Shown piece by piece: positions 34,676 to 43,213 of a stretch of 64,000 bases of DNA. The notes beneath the pieces were generated by a model that saw nothing but the letters and a program-made list of their open reading frames with translations, was not told the origin of the DNA and did no database searches. Numbering within the stretch: the stretch's first letter is position 1; the number at the start of each line of letters is the position of its first letter. Source of the DNA: Dyadobacter flavalbus. GTDB taxonomy: Bacteria > Bacteroidota > Bacteroidia > Cytophagales > Spirosomataceae. The position numbers and the translations under genes are program-made. The DNA is taken from NCBI RefSeq assembly GCF_006149045.1, contig NZ_VBSN01000027.1, positions 1 through 64,000 of the forward strand, read 5' to 3'.

Positions 34676-35611
34676 CTAATCTTCCCAAACGGCATAGGCA
34701 AATCCTGCTGCTCCGAAACCGTTGCCGTTATATAACAGATATTTTTTACCGTTATGTTCATAGTAATTGGCATAATCGATCATCTGGTAATCAAAATCTT
34801 CCGGGTTCTCGGATTTGGCAATGCCCACAAGATGATCTTTGCGTTCCCAATTTGTGCCGTCTTTTGATTCTGCGTAGCCAAGCCTGTAACTCTGGTTCCG
34901 GTCTGTGCGGTAATCGCGGGTATGGCGGTACGAATAGTACATTTTATAAATTCCTTCTTCCCTGAACACGCTCGGCCTGCCCACTGCATGCAGAAAATCA
35001 TCAAAGTCAAGTGTCGGAATGTCACTGATTTCCCAATGGATTCCGTCTCTGGACGTTGCAGACTGTCCGCGGTAATAAGGTTCCGGATAGCCGTGAATGT
35101 ATTCACATTTATGTCCTGAAATATACCACATGCGCCAGGTGCCGTCATCGTCAATCAATACGGAAGGCTGCGCTGCCCATATCGGGTTCTGGATGCTTCT
35201 GTCCATGATCGGGCCTGCAAACATCTTTTTGAAAGACAATCCGCCGTCATGGCTGACCGCCAGTCCCATGGAAAGCCGGTAAGAATTCCATGTCCGGTTC
35301 CAGCCGGTATAATACAGCCAGATATCGCCGTTCGGCCTGTTTACAAACCACGAAGGCATGGCGCCGGTTTCATCGTATTCTCCCGGCCCGCCCAGTTCCA
35401 GAACAGGTTTGTCATGAATGTAAAGGATCTTTTTGGGGTCGTCATAATCCACATCCAGAAACGTAGGCCGCGACTGGCCTTTTTCGTCACGGGAAGAAAA
35501 ATAAATGCGAAGAAAATCTTTGTGTTTATATGCAAACGGAACCTGTGCATGCGAAAGGCTATGCGGCATACTCCCGTCAGGCTTGTATATTACTCCTTTT
35601 TTAACCCACAT
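34676..35611 (-). CDS. Beta-propeller glycosidase-like protein (GH43/GH32-type fold)
   Basis: The 311-residue product has repeated W/Y-rich blades (IWLYYTGWNR, RMWYISGHKCEYIHG, IYKMYYSYRHTRD, KYLLYNGNGFG), each followed by D-G or S-x-D-G turns (SHDGGLSF, SRDGIHWEIS, SKDGTNWERK). These are sequence traits of five-bladed GH43/GH32/GH68-type propellers. There is no signal peptide, so it would act in the cytoplasm, unlike most secreted glycosidases. Catalytic acids cannot be fixed. It sits 47 bases from the PhyH gene on the same strand. Confidence 0.75.
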   Translation of the reverse strand: MWVKKGVIYKPDGSMPHSLSHAQVPFAYKHKDFLRIYFSSRDEKGQSRPTFLDVDYDDPKKILYIHDKPVLELGGPGEYDETGAMPSWFVNRPNGDIWLYYTGWNRTWNSYRLSMGLAVSHDGGLSFKKMFAGPIMDRSIQNPIWAAQPSVLIDDDGTWRMWYISGHKCEYIHGYPEPYYRGQSATSRDGIHWEISDIPTLDFDDFLHAVGRPSVFREEGIYKMYYSYRHTRDYRTDRNQSYRLGYAESKDGTNWERKDHLVGIAKSENPEDFDYQMIDYANYYEHNGKKYLLYNGNGFGAAGFAYAVWED

Positions 35612-35629
35612 AAATATGAATGTTACTGA

Positions 35630-36511
35630 TTAATCAACCGCCTTTTCAGCGCGCAGCCGCCAGGTATCCACGAAATCTTTTCCGGGGATCGGCAAATCGA
35701 CATCCACTTCGGGCGCTTTGGCCGTAACCCTGTATTCCATTACATAAAAAGCATTTCCGAAAACGTAATGCAGTTTGAAATTCTCCACATTGGCGGGAAC
35801 GTCTTCAATCGGAACCTCGGCGCGGAAAAGCGGATTTGCTTTCAGTAAAGTAGCATAAGTCGGTGTATTGCGTAACCACGGCGCGACGCTTTCATCGCCT
35901 ACAACCACTTTTCCGCCGGGGCGGACAACGCGTGTAAGTTCGTCAAAAGCCCTTTTCCGCTCCGAAAAAGTGTTGATTCCGCCAAAATGGAAAACAGCGT
36001 CGAAAGTATCGTCGGGAAACGGAAGGTAAGAGCCGTTGCCCAGAAAATAATGAACATTTACGTCTTCGGCAGAAAGTTTTTCCCGCGCTCTTTTCAGCAT
36101 GTTCGGTGAAAGGTCGGAAAGTACTGCTGTGCCGCCCGGCCTGATTTTATCAAGAATGAGGGCAGAATCCTTGCCCGTTCCGGCACCGACTTCCAGCGCC
36201 TTCATACCGGGTTTCAGCTCCATCAGATCAATAAAGGATTTTCTTGTCGCAGCTTCATCCGAATGGTTCAACGTTTCGAAAACCCAGGAAACACCTCTGT
36301 CGTAGCGAAGAAAAGCCTGATCGTAAAGATATTGTTCACGCGCATCTTCGGGCAGTAATTCCTTGGGATAAAGCATATTGACAATGCCCGTTTCGCCTAC
36401 TTCATATATGGTGCCGTCTTCGCTCGTGAGTGTTTTTCCGTCTTCTGCAATTTTCAGTGCGGTTCCTGTAAGCGGACAAACCAACGATTCTAAAAACTCT
36501 TTCTGATTCAT
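35630..36511 (-). CDS. SAM-dependent methyltransferase with Trm112-like N-terminus
   Basis: Residues about 1-50 look like a Trm112-type zinc-ribbon remnant (LVCPLTGTALKIAEDGKTL, then VGETGIVNMLYP). Only one clear cysteine remains, so metal binding is doubtful. The rest is a class I methyltransferase with motif I ALEVGAGTGKDSALI, then AVLSDLSPNMLKRAREKL and FPDDTFDAVFHFGGINTF. The substrate is unknown. The gene is the first of the cluster that runs leftward to the GT2 genes (18 bases to the next gene), and fits a role in modifying a glycan or its precursor. Confidence 0.88.
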   Translation of the reverse strand: MNQKEFLESLVCPLTGTALKIAEDGKTLTSEDGTIYEVGETGIVNMLYPKELLPEDAREQYLYDQAFLRYDRGVSWVFETLNHSDEAATRKSFIDLMELKPGMKALEVGAGTGKDSALILDKIRPGGTAVLSDLSPNMLKRAREKLSAEDVNVHYFLGNGSYLPFPDDTFDAVFHFGGINTFSERKRAFDELTRVVRPGGKVVVGDESVAPWLRNTPTYATLLKANPLFRAEVPIEDVPANVENFKLHYVFGNAFYVMEYRVTAKAPEVDVDLPIPGKDFVDTWRLRAEKAVD

Positions 36512-36652
36512 TTGTGCTGTGCTGATTGGTACTTATATGGTCAAAATTACTTTTTTTCTTTGTAACAACATCCAATGTGTACGTCCTTGTTACCAAAAGG
36601 AAAAAGCACCTGTCGTGAAATGCAAGCTGCAAAACGCCATTTTATTTCTTAT

Positions 36653-36660
36653 TACCTTTG
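36653..36660 (+). promoter_or_regulatory. -7 box of the M20 amidohydrolase gene
   Basis: TACCTTTG matches TAnnTTTG and lies about 50 bases before the start codon at 36710. No clear -33 box is visible. Confidence 0.45.
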
Positions 36661-36709
36661 GTAACGATTTGTTTGAATCGCCATTCTGTCAGAAAAGATT
36701 TTATTCAGT

Positions 36710-37903
36710 ATGCCACAGCTTCAGGAAAAAATAAAAGCCATTGCAAAAGATCAGGCGCAGGATATCATTGCGCACCGCCGTCACCTGCACAGCAATCCGG
36801 AATTATCTTTTGAGGAATTCAAAACGGCTGTATATGTTGCCAAAGAACTTACTGCAATGGGTTTGCAGCCGCATGAAGGCGTTGCCGGAACCGGAGTTGT
36901 CACGCTCATAGAAGGCCGGAACCCGGAAAAAAGAATTATAGCCCTGCGCGCGGACATGGATGCGCTGCCTATTCTGGAAGCCAACGATGTGCCTTATAAA
37001 TCCACTGTTCCGGGTGTTATGCATGCCTGCGGGCACGACGTGCATACTTCGTCATTGCTTGGAACGGCAAGAATATTAAACTTGCTTAAAGATGAATTTG
37101 AAGGAACGGTAAAGCTTGTTTTTCAGCCGGCCGAGGAAAAAGCCCCGGGCGGCGCTTCGCTGATGATCAAGGAAGGCGTTCTGGAAAACCCGAAGCCTGC
37201 CAGTATGATCGGACAGCATGTTGCACCCAACATTCCGGTTGGTAAAATCGGCTTCCGCGAAGGCATGTACATGGCGAGTACGGACGAACTGTATCTTACC
37301 GTTAAAGGAAAAGGCGGACATGCGGCAGCGCCGCATCAGCTTGTCGATCCTGTTCTGATGGCTTCGCATATCATTGTGGCATTGCAGCAGATCATCAGCC
37401 GCAACCGCAATCCGGCCAATCCGGCGGTTCTTTCATTCGGACGCTTTATTGCCGACGGCGTTACCAACGTCATTCCCAATGAAGTAACCATTCAGGGAAC
37501 GTGGCGCTGCATGGATGAAGAATGGCGTGAAGACGGCCTGCGGAAAATGAAAAAACTGGCCGAGGGAATTGCGGAATCCATGGGCGGCAGCTGTGTATTT
37601 GATATTGTAAGAGGTTATCCTTTTCTGAAAAACCATCCGGCACTTACCCAACGCATCCGAACGGCAGCGACGGAATACATGGGTGCCGAAAATGTGATTG
37701 ACCTTGATCTCTGGATGGCCGGGGAAGATTTTGCTTTTTACTCTCAGGTTGTGGATTCCTGCTTTTACAGACTTGGAACGCGTAATGAAGCCAGAGGAAT
37801 TATTTCCGGCGTACATACGCCCACTTTTGACATTGACGAAAGCGCACTGGAAATTTCAACCGGATTAATGAGCTGGCTGGCTGTTTCCGAACTTGGTTTT
37901 TAA
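36710..37903 (+). CDS. M20 family amidohydrolase (N-acyl amino acid hydrolase type)
   Basis: The 397-residue product is an ABGT/HipO-type metallopeptidase. Metal ligands appear as HACGHDVHTSSLLG (Cys, His), VFQPAEEKAPGGASL (Glu-Glu), GQHVAPN (His) and a final HTPTFDIDE (His). The dimerisation domain lies between. Members remove acyl or aminoacyl groups from amino acids such as hippurate, N-acetyl-diaminopimelate or auxin conjugates; the substrate here cannot be told. It is interesting that a GH3-type amide-forming enzyme is 7 kb away. The stop overlaps that of the convergent GT2 gene. Confidence 0.93.
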   Translation: MPQLQEKIKAIAKDQAQDIIAHRRHLHSNPELSFEEFKTAVYVAKELTAMGLQPHEGVAGTGVVTLIEGRNPEKRIIALRADMDALPILEANDVPYKSTVPGVMHACGHDVHTSSLLGTARILNLLKDEFEGTVKLVFQPAEEKAPGGASLMIKEGVLENPKPASMIGQHVAPNIPVGKIGFREGMYMASTDELYLTVKGKGGHAAAPHQLVDPVLMASHIIVALQQIISRNRNPANPAVLSFGRFIADGVTNVIPNEVTIQGTWRCMDEEWREDGLRKMKKLAEGIAESMGGSCVFDIVRGYPFLKNHPALTQRIRTAATEYMGAENVIDLDLWMAGEDFAFYSQVVDSCFYRLGTRNEARGIISGVHTPTFDIDESALEISTGLMSWLAVSELGF

Positions 37904-38631
37904 GGAATGTAACGTTTGAACAAACTTTCGATTTTCAGACTGATAACGCCGAAAATTGCCTCTTTAAAGATTCCGCGCGACATTTTGGAAGCTCCTTTTG
38001 TACGGTCTGTGAAAATAATGGGAACTTCCACAATGTTGAAGCCGTACTTCCATGAATTGAATTTCATCTCAATCTGGAAAGCATAACCTATAAACCGGAT
38101 GTTGTCCAGATTGATTGTTCTTAAAACCTTGCTCGTATAGCAGATAAAACCCGCCGTCGGGTCCATGATGCGCATGCCGGTGATCATTCTTACATAATAC
38201 CCAGCAAAATAAGACATCAGAACGCGGTTAATCGGCCAGTTCACGACATTCACGCCCGTAATATAACGCGATCCGATTGCAACGTCATGACCGCCAAGGG
38301 CGCAGGCATCATGCAGGCGCATCAGATCTTCCGGCGGATGCGAGAAGTCGGCATCCATTTCAAATATATATTCATATCCCCGTTCCAGTGCCCATTTGAA
38401 TCCGTGAATGTATGCGGTTCCCAGGCCCAGCTTGCCTTTTCTTTCCACCAGATGCAAGGATCCTTCAAATTCCTTAAGTAATCCTTTCACAACGGCAGCG
38501 GTGCCGTCCGGAGAGCCGTCGTCGATAATCAGTACATCAAACGGGTAATTCAAGCTTAATACTTTACGTATAATCGCTTCAATATTTTCAATTTCGTTGT
38601 AGGTAGGGATTACTACAATGCTTTTGTTCAC
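37900..38631 (-). CDS. Polyprenol monophosphomannose synthase-like GT2
   Basis: The 243-residue product starts KSIVVIPTYNEIENIEAIIR and contains DVLIIDDGSPDGTAAVVKGL, FEMDADFSHPPEDLMRLHDA and SRYITGVNVVNWPINRVLMS. The order is typical of DPM1-type enzymes, which load mannose (or another sugar) on polyprenyl phosphate. The C-terminus lacks membrane helices. Its last bases (TTAA) overlap the stop of the convergent M20 gene. Lipid-linked sugar donors from this enzyme could feed GT-C-like proteins such as those at 18-20.5 kb and 59 kb, but no link is shown. Confidence 0.92.
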   Translation of the reverse strand: MNKSIVVIPTYNEIENIEAIIRKVLSLNYPFDVLIIDDGSPDGTAAVVKGLLKEFEGSLHLVERKGKLGLGTAYIHGFKWALERGYEYIFEMDADFSHPPEDLMRLHDACALGGHDVAIGSRYITGVNVVNWPINRVLMSYFAGYYVRMITGMRIMDPTAGFICYTSKVLRTINLDNIRFIGYAFQIEMKFNSWKYGFNIVEVPIIFTDRTKGASKMSRGIFKEAIFGVISLKIESLFKRYIP

Positions 38632-38681
38632 AACAGGTTGGATTTTGATGTTAATGTGTGGTATAGGGAATTAATAACTGT

Positions 38682-39041
38682 TTAAAGCTTGATATTATTA
38701 CTTTTCTCGCGGATCGTAATTTTCTTGTTTACTTTTTCATAAATGCGTGTCATCTGCTGCGGATGCGTCATATAATATGAATAGCTGTTCCGGTAAGCAA
38801 CGGTGTCCACGTTGTGTTTTTTCCAGATATCGCTTTTCAGCTTGTTGAAAATCATGATAGACGAATCCAGCGATCTTAGCTGTAAACGGTTTACCCTGGA
38901 CTCGGCCAGGTGAATATCTGTAAGGATAGCAGCCATCTGTTCTTCCGAAAGTGTATTTTTCGGCGGCTTTTCATCATCGACACAGCCGGAAAGCAGCATG
39001 CCGGTGATCAGAAAAAGGATTAATCTGTTTGTGAAATTCAT
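38682..39041 (-). CDS. DUF4296 lipoprotein
   Basis: The 119-residue product has a lipobox LITGMLLSGC and a mature domain with LSEEQMAAILTDIHLAESRV, FNKLKSDIWKKHNVDTVAYR and NSYSYYMTHPQQM, the pattern of DUF4296, a family of Bacteroidota of unknown function. The ATG at 39041 starts the signal peptide; in-frame ATGs at 39056 and 39065 are possible but add only a few residues. The gene is divergent from the bat-type operon. Confidence 0.85.
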   Translation of the reverse strand: MNFTNRLILFLITGMLLSGCVDDEKPPKNTLSEEQMAAILTDIHLAESRVNRLQLRSLDSSIMIFNKLKSDIWKKHNVDTVAYRNSYSYYMTHPQQMTRIYEKVNKKITIREKSNNIKL

Positions 39042-39071
39042 GGTCGGAGACTTCATAACTCTCAAAATGCC

Positions 39072-39079
39072 TATCTTTG
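39072..39079 (+). promoter_or_regulatory. -7 box of the DUF58/bat operon
   Basis: TATCTTTG matches TAnnTTTG and lies 46 bases before the first gene of the DUF58-bat-rnhB run. Confidence 0.5.
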
Positions 39080-39125
39080 TTTAGATGCACCGGATGACAA
39101 AGGTGATAATTTTTTTGCAAAACTT

Positions 39126-40010
39126 ATGTTTGAACAGTTCCTGGGAAAACTCAGAAAGTACGAAATACGTATGCGGAAAGCGGTGACCAGCGAACGTCAC
39201 GGTAACTTTCATTCTGTCTTTAAAGGATCAGGGCTTGAATTTGATGATCTGCGGCTGTATCAGTATGGCGATGACGTCCGGGCTATTGACTGGAATACTT
39301 CTGCAAAAGGACACGGAACGTTCATAAAAATATTTAAGGAAGACAAGGAACAAACTGCCTTTTTCATGCTGGACGTAAGCGCATCGCAGCAGGTCGGTGA
39401 ACTGAAAAGACTTAAAATCGACATTGCCAAGGAAATCTGCGGCGTTCTGACGCTGTCGGCCATTCAGGAAGCTTCCAGAGTAGGCCTGTTGTGTTTTTCC
39501 GACCGCAATGAACGTTATATCCGGCCTTCCGACGGCATGAAACATGGTTACAGCGTCATTTCTGAATTGTATAAACTCGTTCCGGAATCAACAAGGACCA
39601 ATATTGCAGAAGCCATTCTGGTTGCACTGAACGTTCTGAAACGCCGCAGCCTTATTTTCCTCATCTCGGATTTTATCGACAATGATTATCAGCATAACCT
39701 GAAAGCGCTTGCGCGTAAACATGACCTGATTGTCATTCATTTGTACGATACGCGTGAAGTAAATTTGCCGGGACTGGGCATCATTCCGCTTTATGACGCA
39801 GAAAGGCAAAGTACGGTCTGGGTAAATACTTCTTCCCGGCAATACCGTCAGGAAATGGCGAGCCGGTTTGGCAAGAGAAGCGCGGAACTTCAGAAACTCT
39901 GCCACCAGAACCGCGCCGATTATATTTCCATCAACACGCAGGAAGATTATGTCCCTGCGCTTATCCATTTATTCAAGGTGAGGCGTTATACCAAAAATGC
40001 TGCACAATAG
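39126..40010 (+). CDS. DUF58 protein of the Bat type
   Basis: The 294-residue product has the DUF58 signature (SVFKGSGLEFDDLRLYQYGD, DVRAIDWNTSAKGHGTFIKI) and a VWA-like part with FFMLDVSASQQVGE and LIFLISDFIDNDYQHNL. DUF58 proteins work with MoxR ATPases and VWA proteins in envelope or stress complexes. Here no MoxR gene precedes it (the neighbour is the minus-strand DUF4296 gene). The 3' end overlaps the next gene by 14 bases, so the three bat-like genes form one operon. Confidence 0.93.
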   Translation: MFEQFLGKLRKYEIRMRKAVTSERHGNFHSVFKGSGLEFDDLRLYQYGDDVRAIDWNTSAKGHGTFIKIFKEDKEQTAFFMLDVSASQQVGELKRLKIDIAKEICGVLTLSAIQEASRVGLLCFSDRNERYIRPSDGMKHGYSVISELYKLVPESTRTNIAEAILVALNVLKRRSLIFLISDFIDNDYQHNLKALARKHDLIVIHLYDTREVNLPGLGIIPLYDAERQSTVWVNTSSRQYRQEMASRFGKRSAELQKLCHQNRADYISINTQEDYVPALIHLFKVRRYTKNAAQ

Positions 40011-40989
40011 TTATTCAATGGTTATAAAGAAATTTCCAGCATTCCGGGTTTATTTGAAAACGGTAATCCGGAAATGGTTTTTGACGGGGCAGAATCAGAC
40101 AATTTGCCGGATCCTTATTTTGCTTCTTTTCTTGCAGCTTGCCAGCTACGGCCAGAAGCCGTCAGGAATTTTCCTGACCGACAGCGTGGAAGTAGGAAAG
40201 CCCGTTTATTTTTCGCTGAGCATACGTCACAAGCCCGATACCGAAGTTTTTTTTCCGGATACTTCCTATAATTTTTCTCCTTTTGAAATTATATCAAAGA
40301 CGAGTTTTGTTTCCAGTACCAATGAAAAAGGTACGCTGGACAGCGCGGTTTATCATCTGGTTTCATTTGATGTTTCCAATGTACAGTCGCTGCGGATGCC
40401 GGTGTATATTTTCAATAAAAAAGATTGTACGGCTGTATTTACCGAGCCGGATTCCCTTTTTCTGATCAGAAGCAATGTATTTGAGAAAACGGAGAAGCCG
40501 GTTCTTGTGGCCGAAACAGGCTTGTTGCCGCTCAGCAGCCAGTTCAACTTTTCGGTGCTTATCGGAAGCGTAGCCCTGATCATCGGATTTATCGGAAGCA
40601 TTTACTGGGTTTTCGGGCAGGATATCTACAAGCAGTGGCAGCTCATAAAATTGCAGCGCCGGCATCTGGAATATCTGCGTTCATTCAACAGGCTGATGCG
40701 CAATGCACGTGAGAAAAATAACATCAAAGATGCTGAAAAGGCCATCATCGTCTGGAAAAATTATCTTGAAAGACTGGAAAAAAAGCCTTTTGCAACGTAT
40801 ACAACGCGTGAAATCGTTGACAATATGCCCGACGATGCACTTGCGGAAGCACTGAAAAATATGGACGGCATTATTTACGGTCAGGTTATTTCCAAAAATA
40901 TGCATACGTATCTCGAGGTTCTCAAAGCCGGAGCAACGCGGATTTATCAGAATAAAAGAAGGTTTATCCTTGACAGCCCGGTAATATAG
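39997..40989 (+). CDS. BatD/DUF4381-like membrane protein
   Basis: The 330-residue product has a hydrophobic N-terminal helix (about 38-51, ILILLLFLQLASYG), a periplasmic beta-rich part (DSVEVGKPVYFSLSI, FDVSNVQSLRMPVYIFN) and a second helix at about 191-211 (VLIGSVALIIGFIGSIYWVF). A cytoplasmic charged tail follows. This layout is that of BatD-type partner proteins between DUF58 and VWA genes. The first ATG at 39997 or the internal ATG at 40018 could be used. It leads into the VWA gene after 6 bases. Confidence 0.8.
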   Translation: MLHNSYSMVIKKFPAFRVYLKTVIRKWFLTGQNQTICRILILLLFLQLASYGQKPSGIFLTDSVEVGKPVYFSLSIRHKPDTEVFFPDTSYNFSPFEIISKTSFVSSTNEKGTLDSAVYHLVSFDVSNVQSLRMPVYIFNKKDCTAVFTEPDSLFLIRSNVFEKTEKPVLVAETGLLPLSSQFNFSVLIGSVALIIGFIGSIYWVFGQDIYKQWQLIKLQRRHLEYLRSFNRLMRNAREKNNIKDAEKAIIVWKNYLERLEKKPFATYTTREIVDNMPDDALAEALKNMDGIIYGQVISKNMHTYLEVLKAGATRIYQNKRRFILDSPVI

Positions 40990-40995
40990 TTTTTT

Positions 40996-42015
40996 ATGGA
41001 AGAATGGTATTCATTGAGATGGTTCCGGTATGATGTTCTGAATTCCTTTGAATGGGTTTATCCTTACTTTTTGTACCTGCTGCCGTTTGTTCCTCTGCTT
41101 TTCTGGCTGCGCGATGCATTATACCGGAAACACAAGCAGAAACTGGTTATCACTTATAATCCGGTAAAAGGTTTCAGGGACTGGCTTACACTTTTGCGTT
41201 TGATCCAGCCGGTTTGTGTTGCATTGGCTATCAGTCTGATTCTCGTTTGCCTGGCCCGCCCGCAGATCATTTCAGAGCGTACAGACCAGTATTCGGAAGG
41301 AATCGATATTATGCTGCTGCTGGATATTTCGGACTCTATGATGGAAAAGGACCTGAGCCCGAACCGGCTGGAAGCTGCAAAAACCGTTGCAAGGCAGTTT
41401 ATAAAAGGTCGTCTTCAGGATCGGATCGGACTCATCATTTTTGCAGGCGAAGCCGTTTCGCTTTGTCCGCTTACAACGGACTATGAATTATTGTACGGTT
41501 TTCTGGACGAGATCAGACCGGACATGATCCCGACCGCCGGAACGGCCATCGGAAGCGCGCTGGCGGTGGCTGTAAACCGGATGAGAGATACGCAAGGCGA
41601 AAGCAAAGTAGCCATTCTGATCAGCGACGGGGACAATACTTCCGGCAACCTCGGCCCGGCAACCTCGGCGCAGCTGGCCAATGCATTTGGTGTGAAAGTT
41701 TATACCATCTCGGTCGGGCGGCCTAAAAAAGCAACGCGGCAGGACAGTACGAATATTTCAAGCGCATTCGTTGATGAAAGTGAACTGAAAAATATTGCCG
41801 GCCTGGGAAACGGAAAATATTTCAGGGCAACGGATAATACGGCACTTGAAACGGTGTTTAAACAAATTGACCAGCTCGAAAAAGTGAAAGCCAGAAACGT
41901 TGTATCCCGCGATATCAGCGATTTTTACAGGGTTTATCTTTACTGGGCGGTATTGTTCCTTTTAGTGGCGCTGGGAACAAAAAGTACATTTATGACGAAT
42001 ATTCTGGAAGACTGA
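40996..42015 (+). CDS. batA: BatA-like von Willebrand factor A domain protein
   Basis: The 339-residue product has two N-terminal membrane helices (about 23-36 and 69-88), a VWA domain and a C-terminal helix (about 313-331). The metal-ion site is complete in pattern: IMLLLDISDSMMEKDLSPNR (DxSxS), a threonine in PTAGTAIGSALAVAV and the aspartate of ILISDGDNTSG. Members of the Bat set were linked to oxygen tolerance in Bacteroides. No MoxR is in the window. The start of rnhB overlaps the stop by one base (TGATG). Confidence 0.9.
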   Translation: MEEWYSLRWFRYDVLNSFEWVYPYFLYLLPFVPLLFWLRDALYRKHKQKLVITYNPVKGFRDWLTLLRLIQPVCVALAISLILVCLARPQIISERTDQYSEGIDIMLLLDISDSMMEKDLSPNRLEAAKTVARQFIKGRLQDRIGLIIFAGEAVSLCPLTTDYELLYGFLDEIRPDMIPTAGTAIGSALAVAVNRMRDTQGESKVAILISDGDNTSGNLGPATSAQLANAFGVKVYTISVGRPKKATRQDSTNISSAFVDESELKNIAGLGNGKYFRATDNTALETVFKQIDQLEKVKARNVVSRDISDFYRVYLYWAVLFLLVALGTKSTFMTNILED

Positions 42016-42644
42016 TGCTGAAAGCTTACTATAACAGGGATGTCATCGAAGCCGGACTGGATGAAGTGGGCCGCGGCTGCCTGGCCGGGCCGGTTGTGGC
42101 AGCAGCAGTAATTTTACCAAAAGATTACTCACATTCCTATCTGAATGATTCCAAGCAACTTACAAAATTGCAGCGCATCGAGCTTGAAAAAGAGATAATC
42201 CGTGAAGCACTTTCCTATGCCGTTGCAGAAGTCGATAATTTTGAAATAGACAAGACCAACATCCTGAAAGCCAGCTTTCTGGCCATGCACCGCGCTGTTG
42301 ACAAACTGCATATGAAACCGGAACATTTGCTTGTTGATGGGAATCGTTTTACGCCCTATCCGCTGATTCCGCATACCTGCATTATCAAAGGCGATGCGCA
42401 TTACCTTTCCATTGCGGCAGCTTCGGTATTGGCCAAGAATTACCGCGACGAGCTTATGTGCAGTCTTGCCAATCAGTTTCCGCATTATGGCTGGGAAACC
42501 AACGTCGGTTATCCGACCATTCACCACCGAAAAGCACTGAGCCTGCACGGGCCTTGTTCTTATCACCGAATGACTTTCAGGCTGTTCAAGACAGTAGAAA
42601 ATCAGTCAGTGGAAGAAGAAGCAGAGGATTTGGGCTTTTTGTAG
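42015..42644 (+). CDS. rnhB: Ribonuclease HII
   Basis: RNase HII removes ribonucleotides from DNA and RNA primers. The 209-residue product has the GLDEVGRGCLAGPVVAAAV motif with the DE and G-R-G residues, LLVDGNRF with the third acidic site, and KGDAHYLSIAAASVLAKNYR, then NVGYPTIHHRKALSLHGPCS. Length fits the family. Its last 43 bases overlap the 3' end of the convergent DUF2480 gene, so both C-termini share the same DNA on opposite strands. Confidence 0.97.
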   Translation: MLKAYYNRDVIEAGLDEVGRGCLAGPVVAAAVILPKDYSHSYLNDSKQLTKLQRIELEKEIIREALSYAVAEVDNFEIDKTNILKASFLAMHRAVDKLHMKPEHLLVDGNRFTPYPLIPHTCIIKGDAHYLSIAAASVLAKNYRDELMCSLANQFPHYGWETNVGYPTIHHRKALSLHGPCSYHRMTFRLFKTVENQSVEEEAEDLGFL

Positions 42645-43138
42645 ATCGGAACGGTACTGCATGGCTCGCCGAACATCAGGCTCTGGACAACCGGTTTCAG
42701 CAAAGTGCTGATTTCAACATATGCGGAAACAGGAACAGAAACTTTGCTGCATCCTTTTACAACCACGCGTTTTCCTGCAAATTCCTCGGGGTTCAGTTTA
42801 TGGATTGCATCTGCAAATAATTTGCTTTCCAGCGCATCCAGATCGCCGAAAACAACGGCATTGGCGTAAGGTTCCAGCTGAACGGCAAGCAGCATATACG
42901 CCCAGGTTGGCACAATAGCATCTTCTGAACAGATGATGGCCACATTTTTTCCCTGATACTGAGCCCAGTCATGTGATTTCAGAAATTCGCGGAAATCTTT
43001 TTCCCGCAGGATCATTCCCTGCCACAGATTATCTTTTATATCATAAAGAATGCGTTCGCCCGGATGATACAGTTCTTCCAGATCCAGTGAAACAATGCCA
43101 CTGACGGCAACGCGGTTTACAATTTCCTGAGTTTCCAT
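42602..43138 (-). CDS. DUF2480 family protein
   Basis: The 178-residue product begins METQEIVNRVAVSGIVSLDL, followed by EELYHPGERILYDIKDNLWQ, REKDFREFLKSHDWAQYQGK and the stretch CSEDAIVPTWAYMLL. These match what is known of DUF2480, a Bacteroidota family of unknown role. No catalytic motif and no signal is seen. The C-terminal serine-rich tail (KSSASSSTD) lies in the 43-base overlap with rnhB. Confidence 0.88.
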   Translation of the reverse strand: METQEIVNRVAVSGIVSLDLEELYHPGERILYDIKDNLWQGMILREKDFREFLKSHDWAQYQGKNVAIICSEDAIVPTWAYMLLAVQLEPYANAVVFGDLDALESKLFADAIHKLNPEEFAGKRVVVKGCSKVSVPVSAYVEISTLLKPVVQSLMFGEPCSTVPIYKKPKSSASSSTD

Positions 43139-43213
43139 TTTAGCTACAAATTAGTAAATCAGTAACACGAAAAAAGAAGAGTTTGTTTGTTTCCCGAATA
43201 CAGAAATTCAGAG

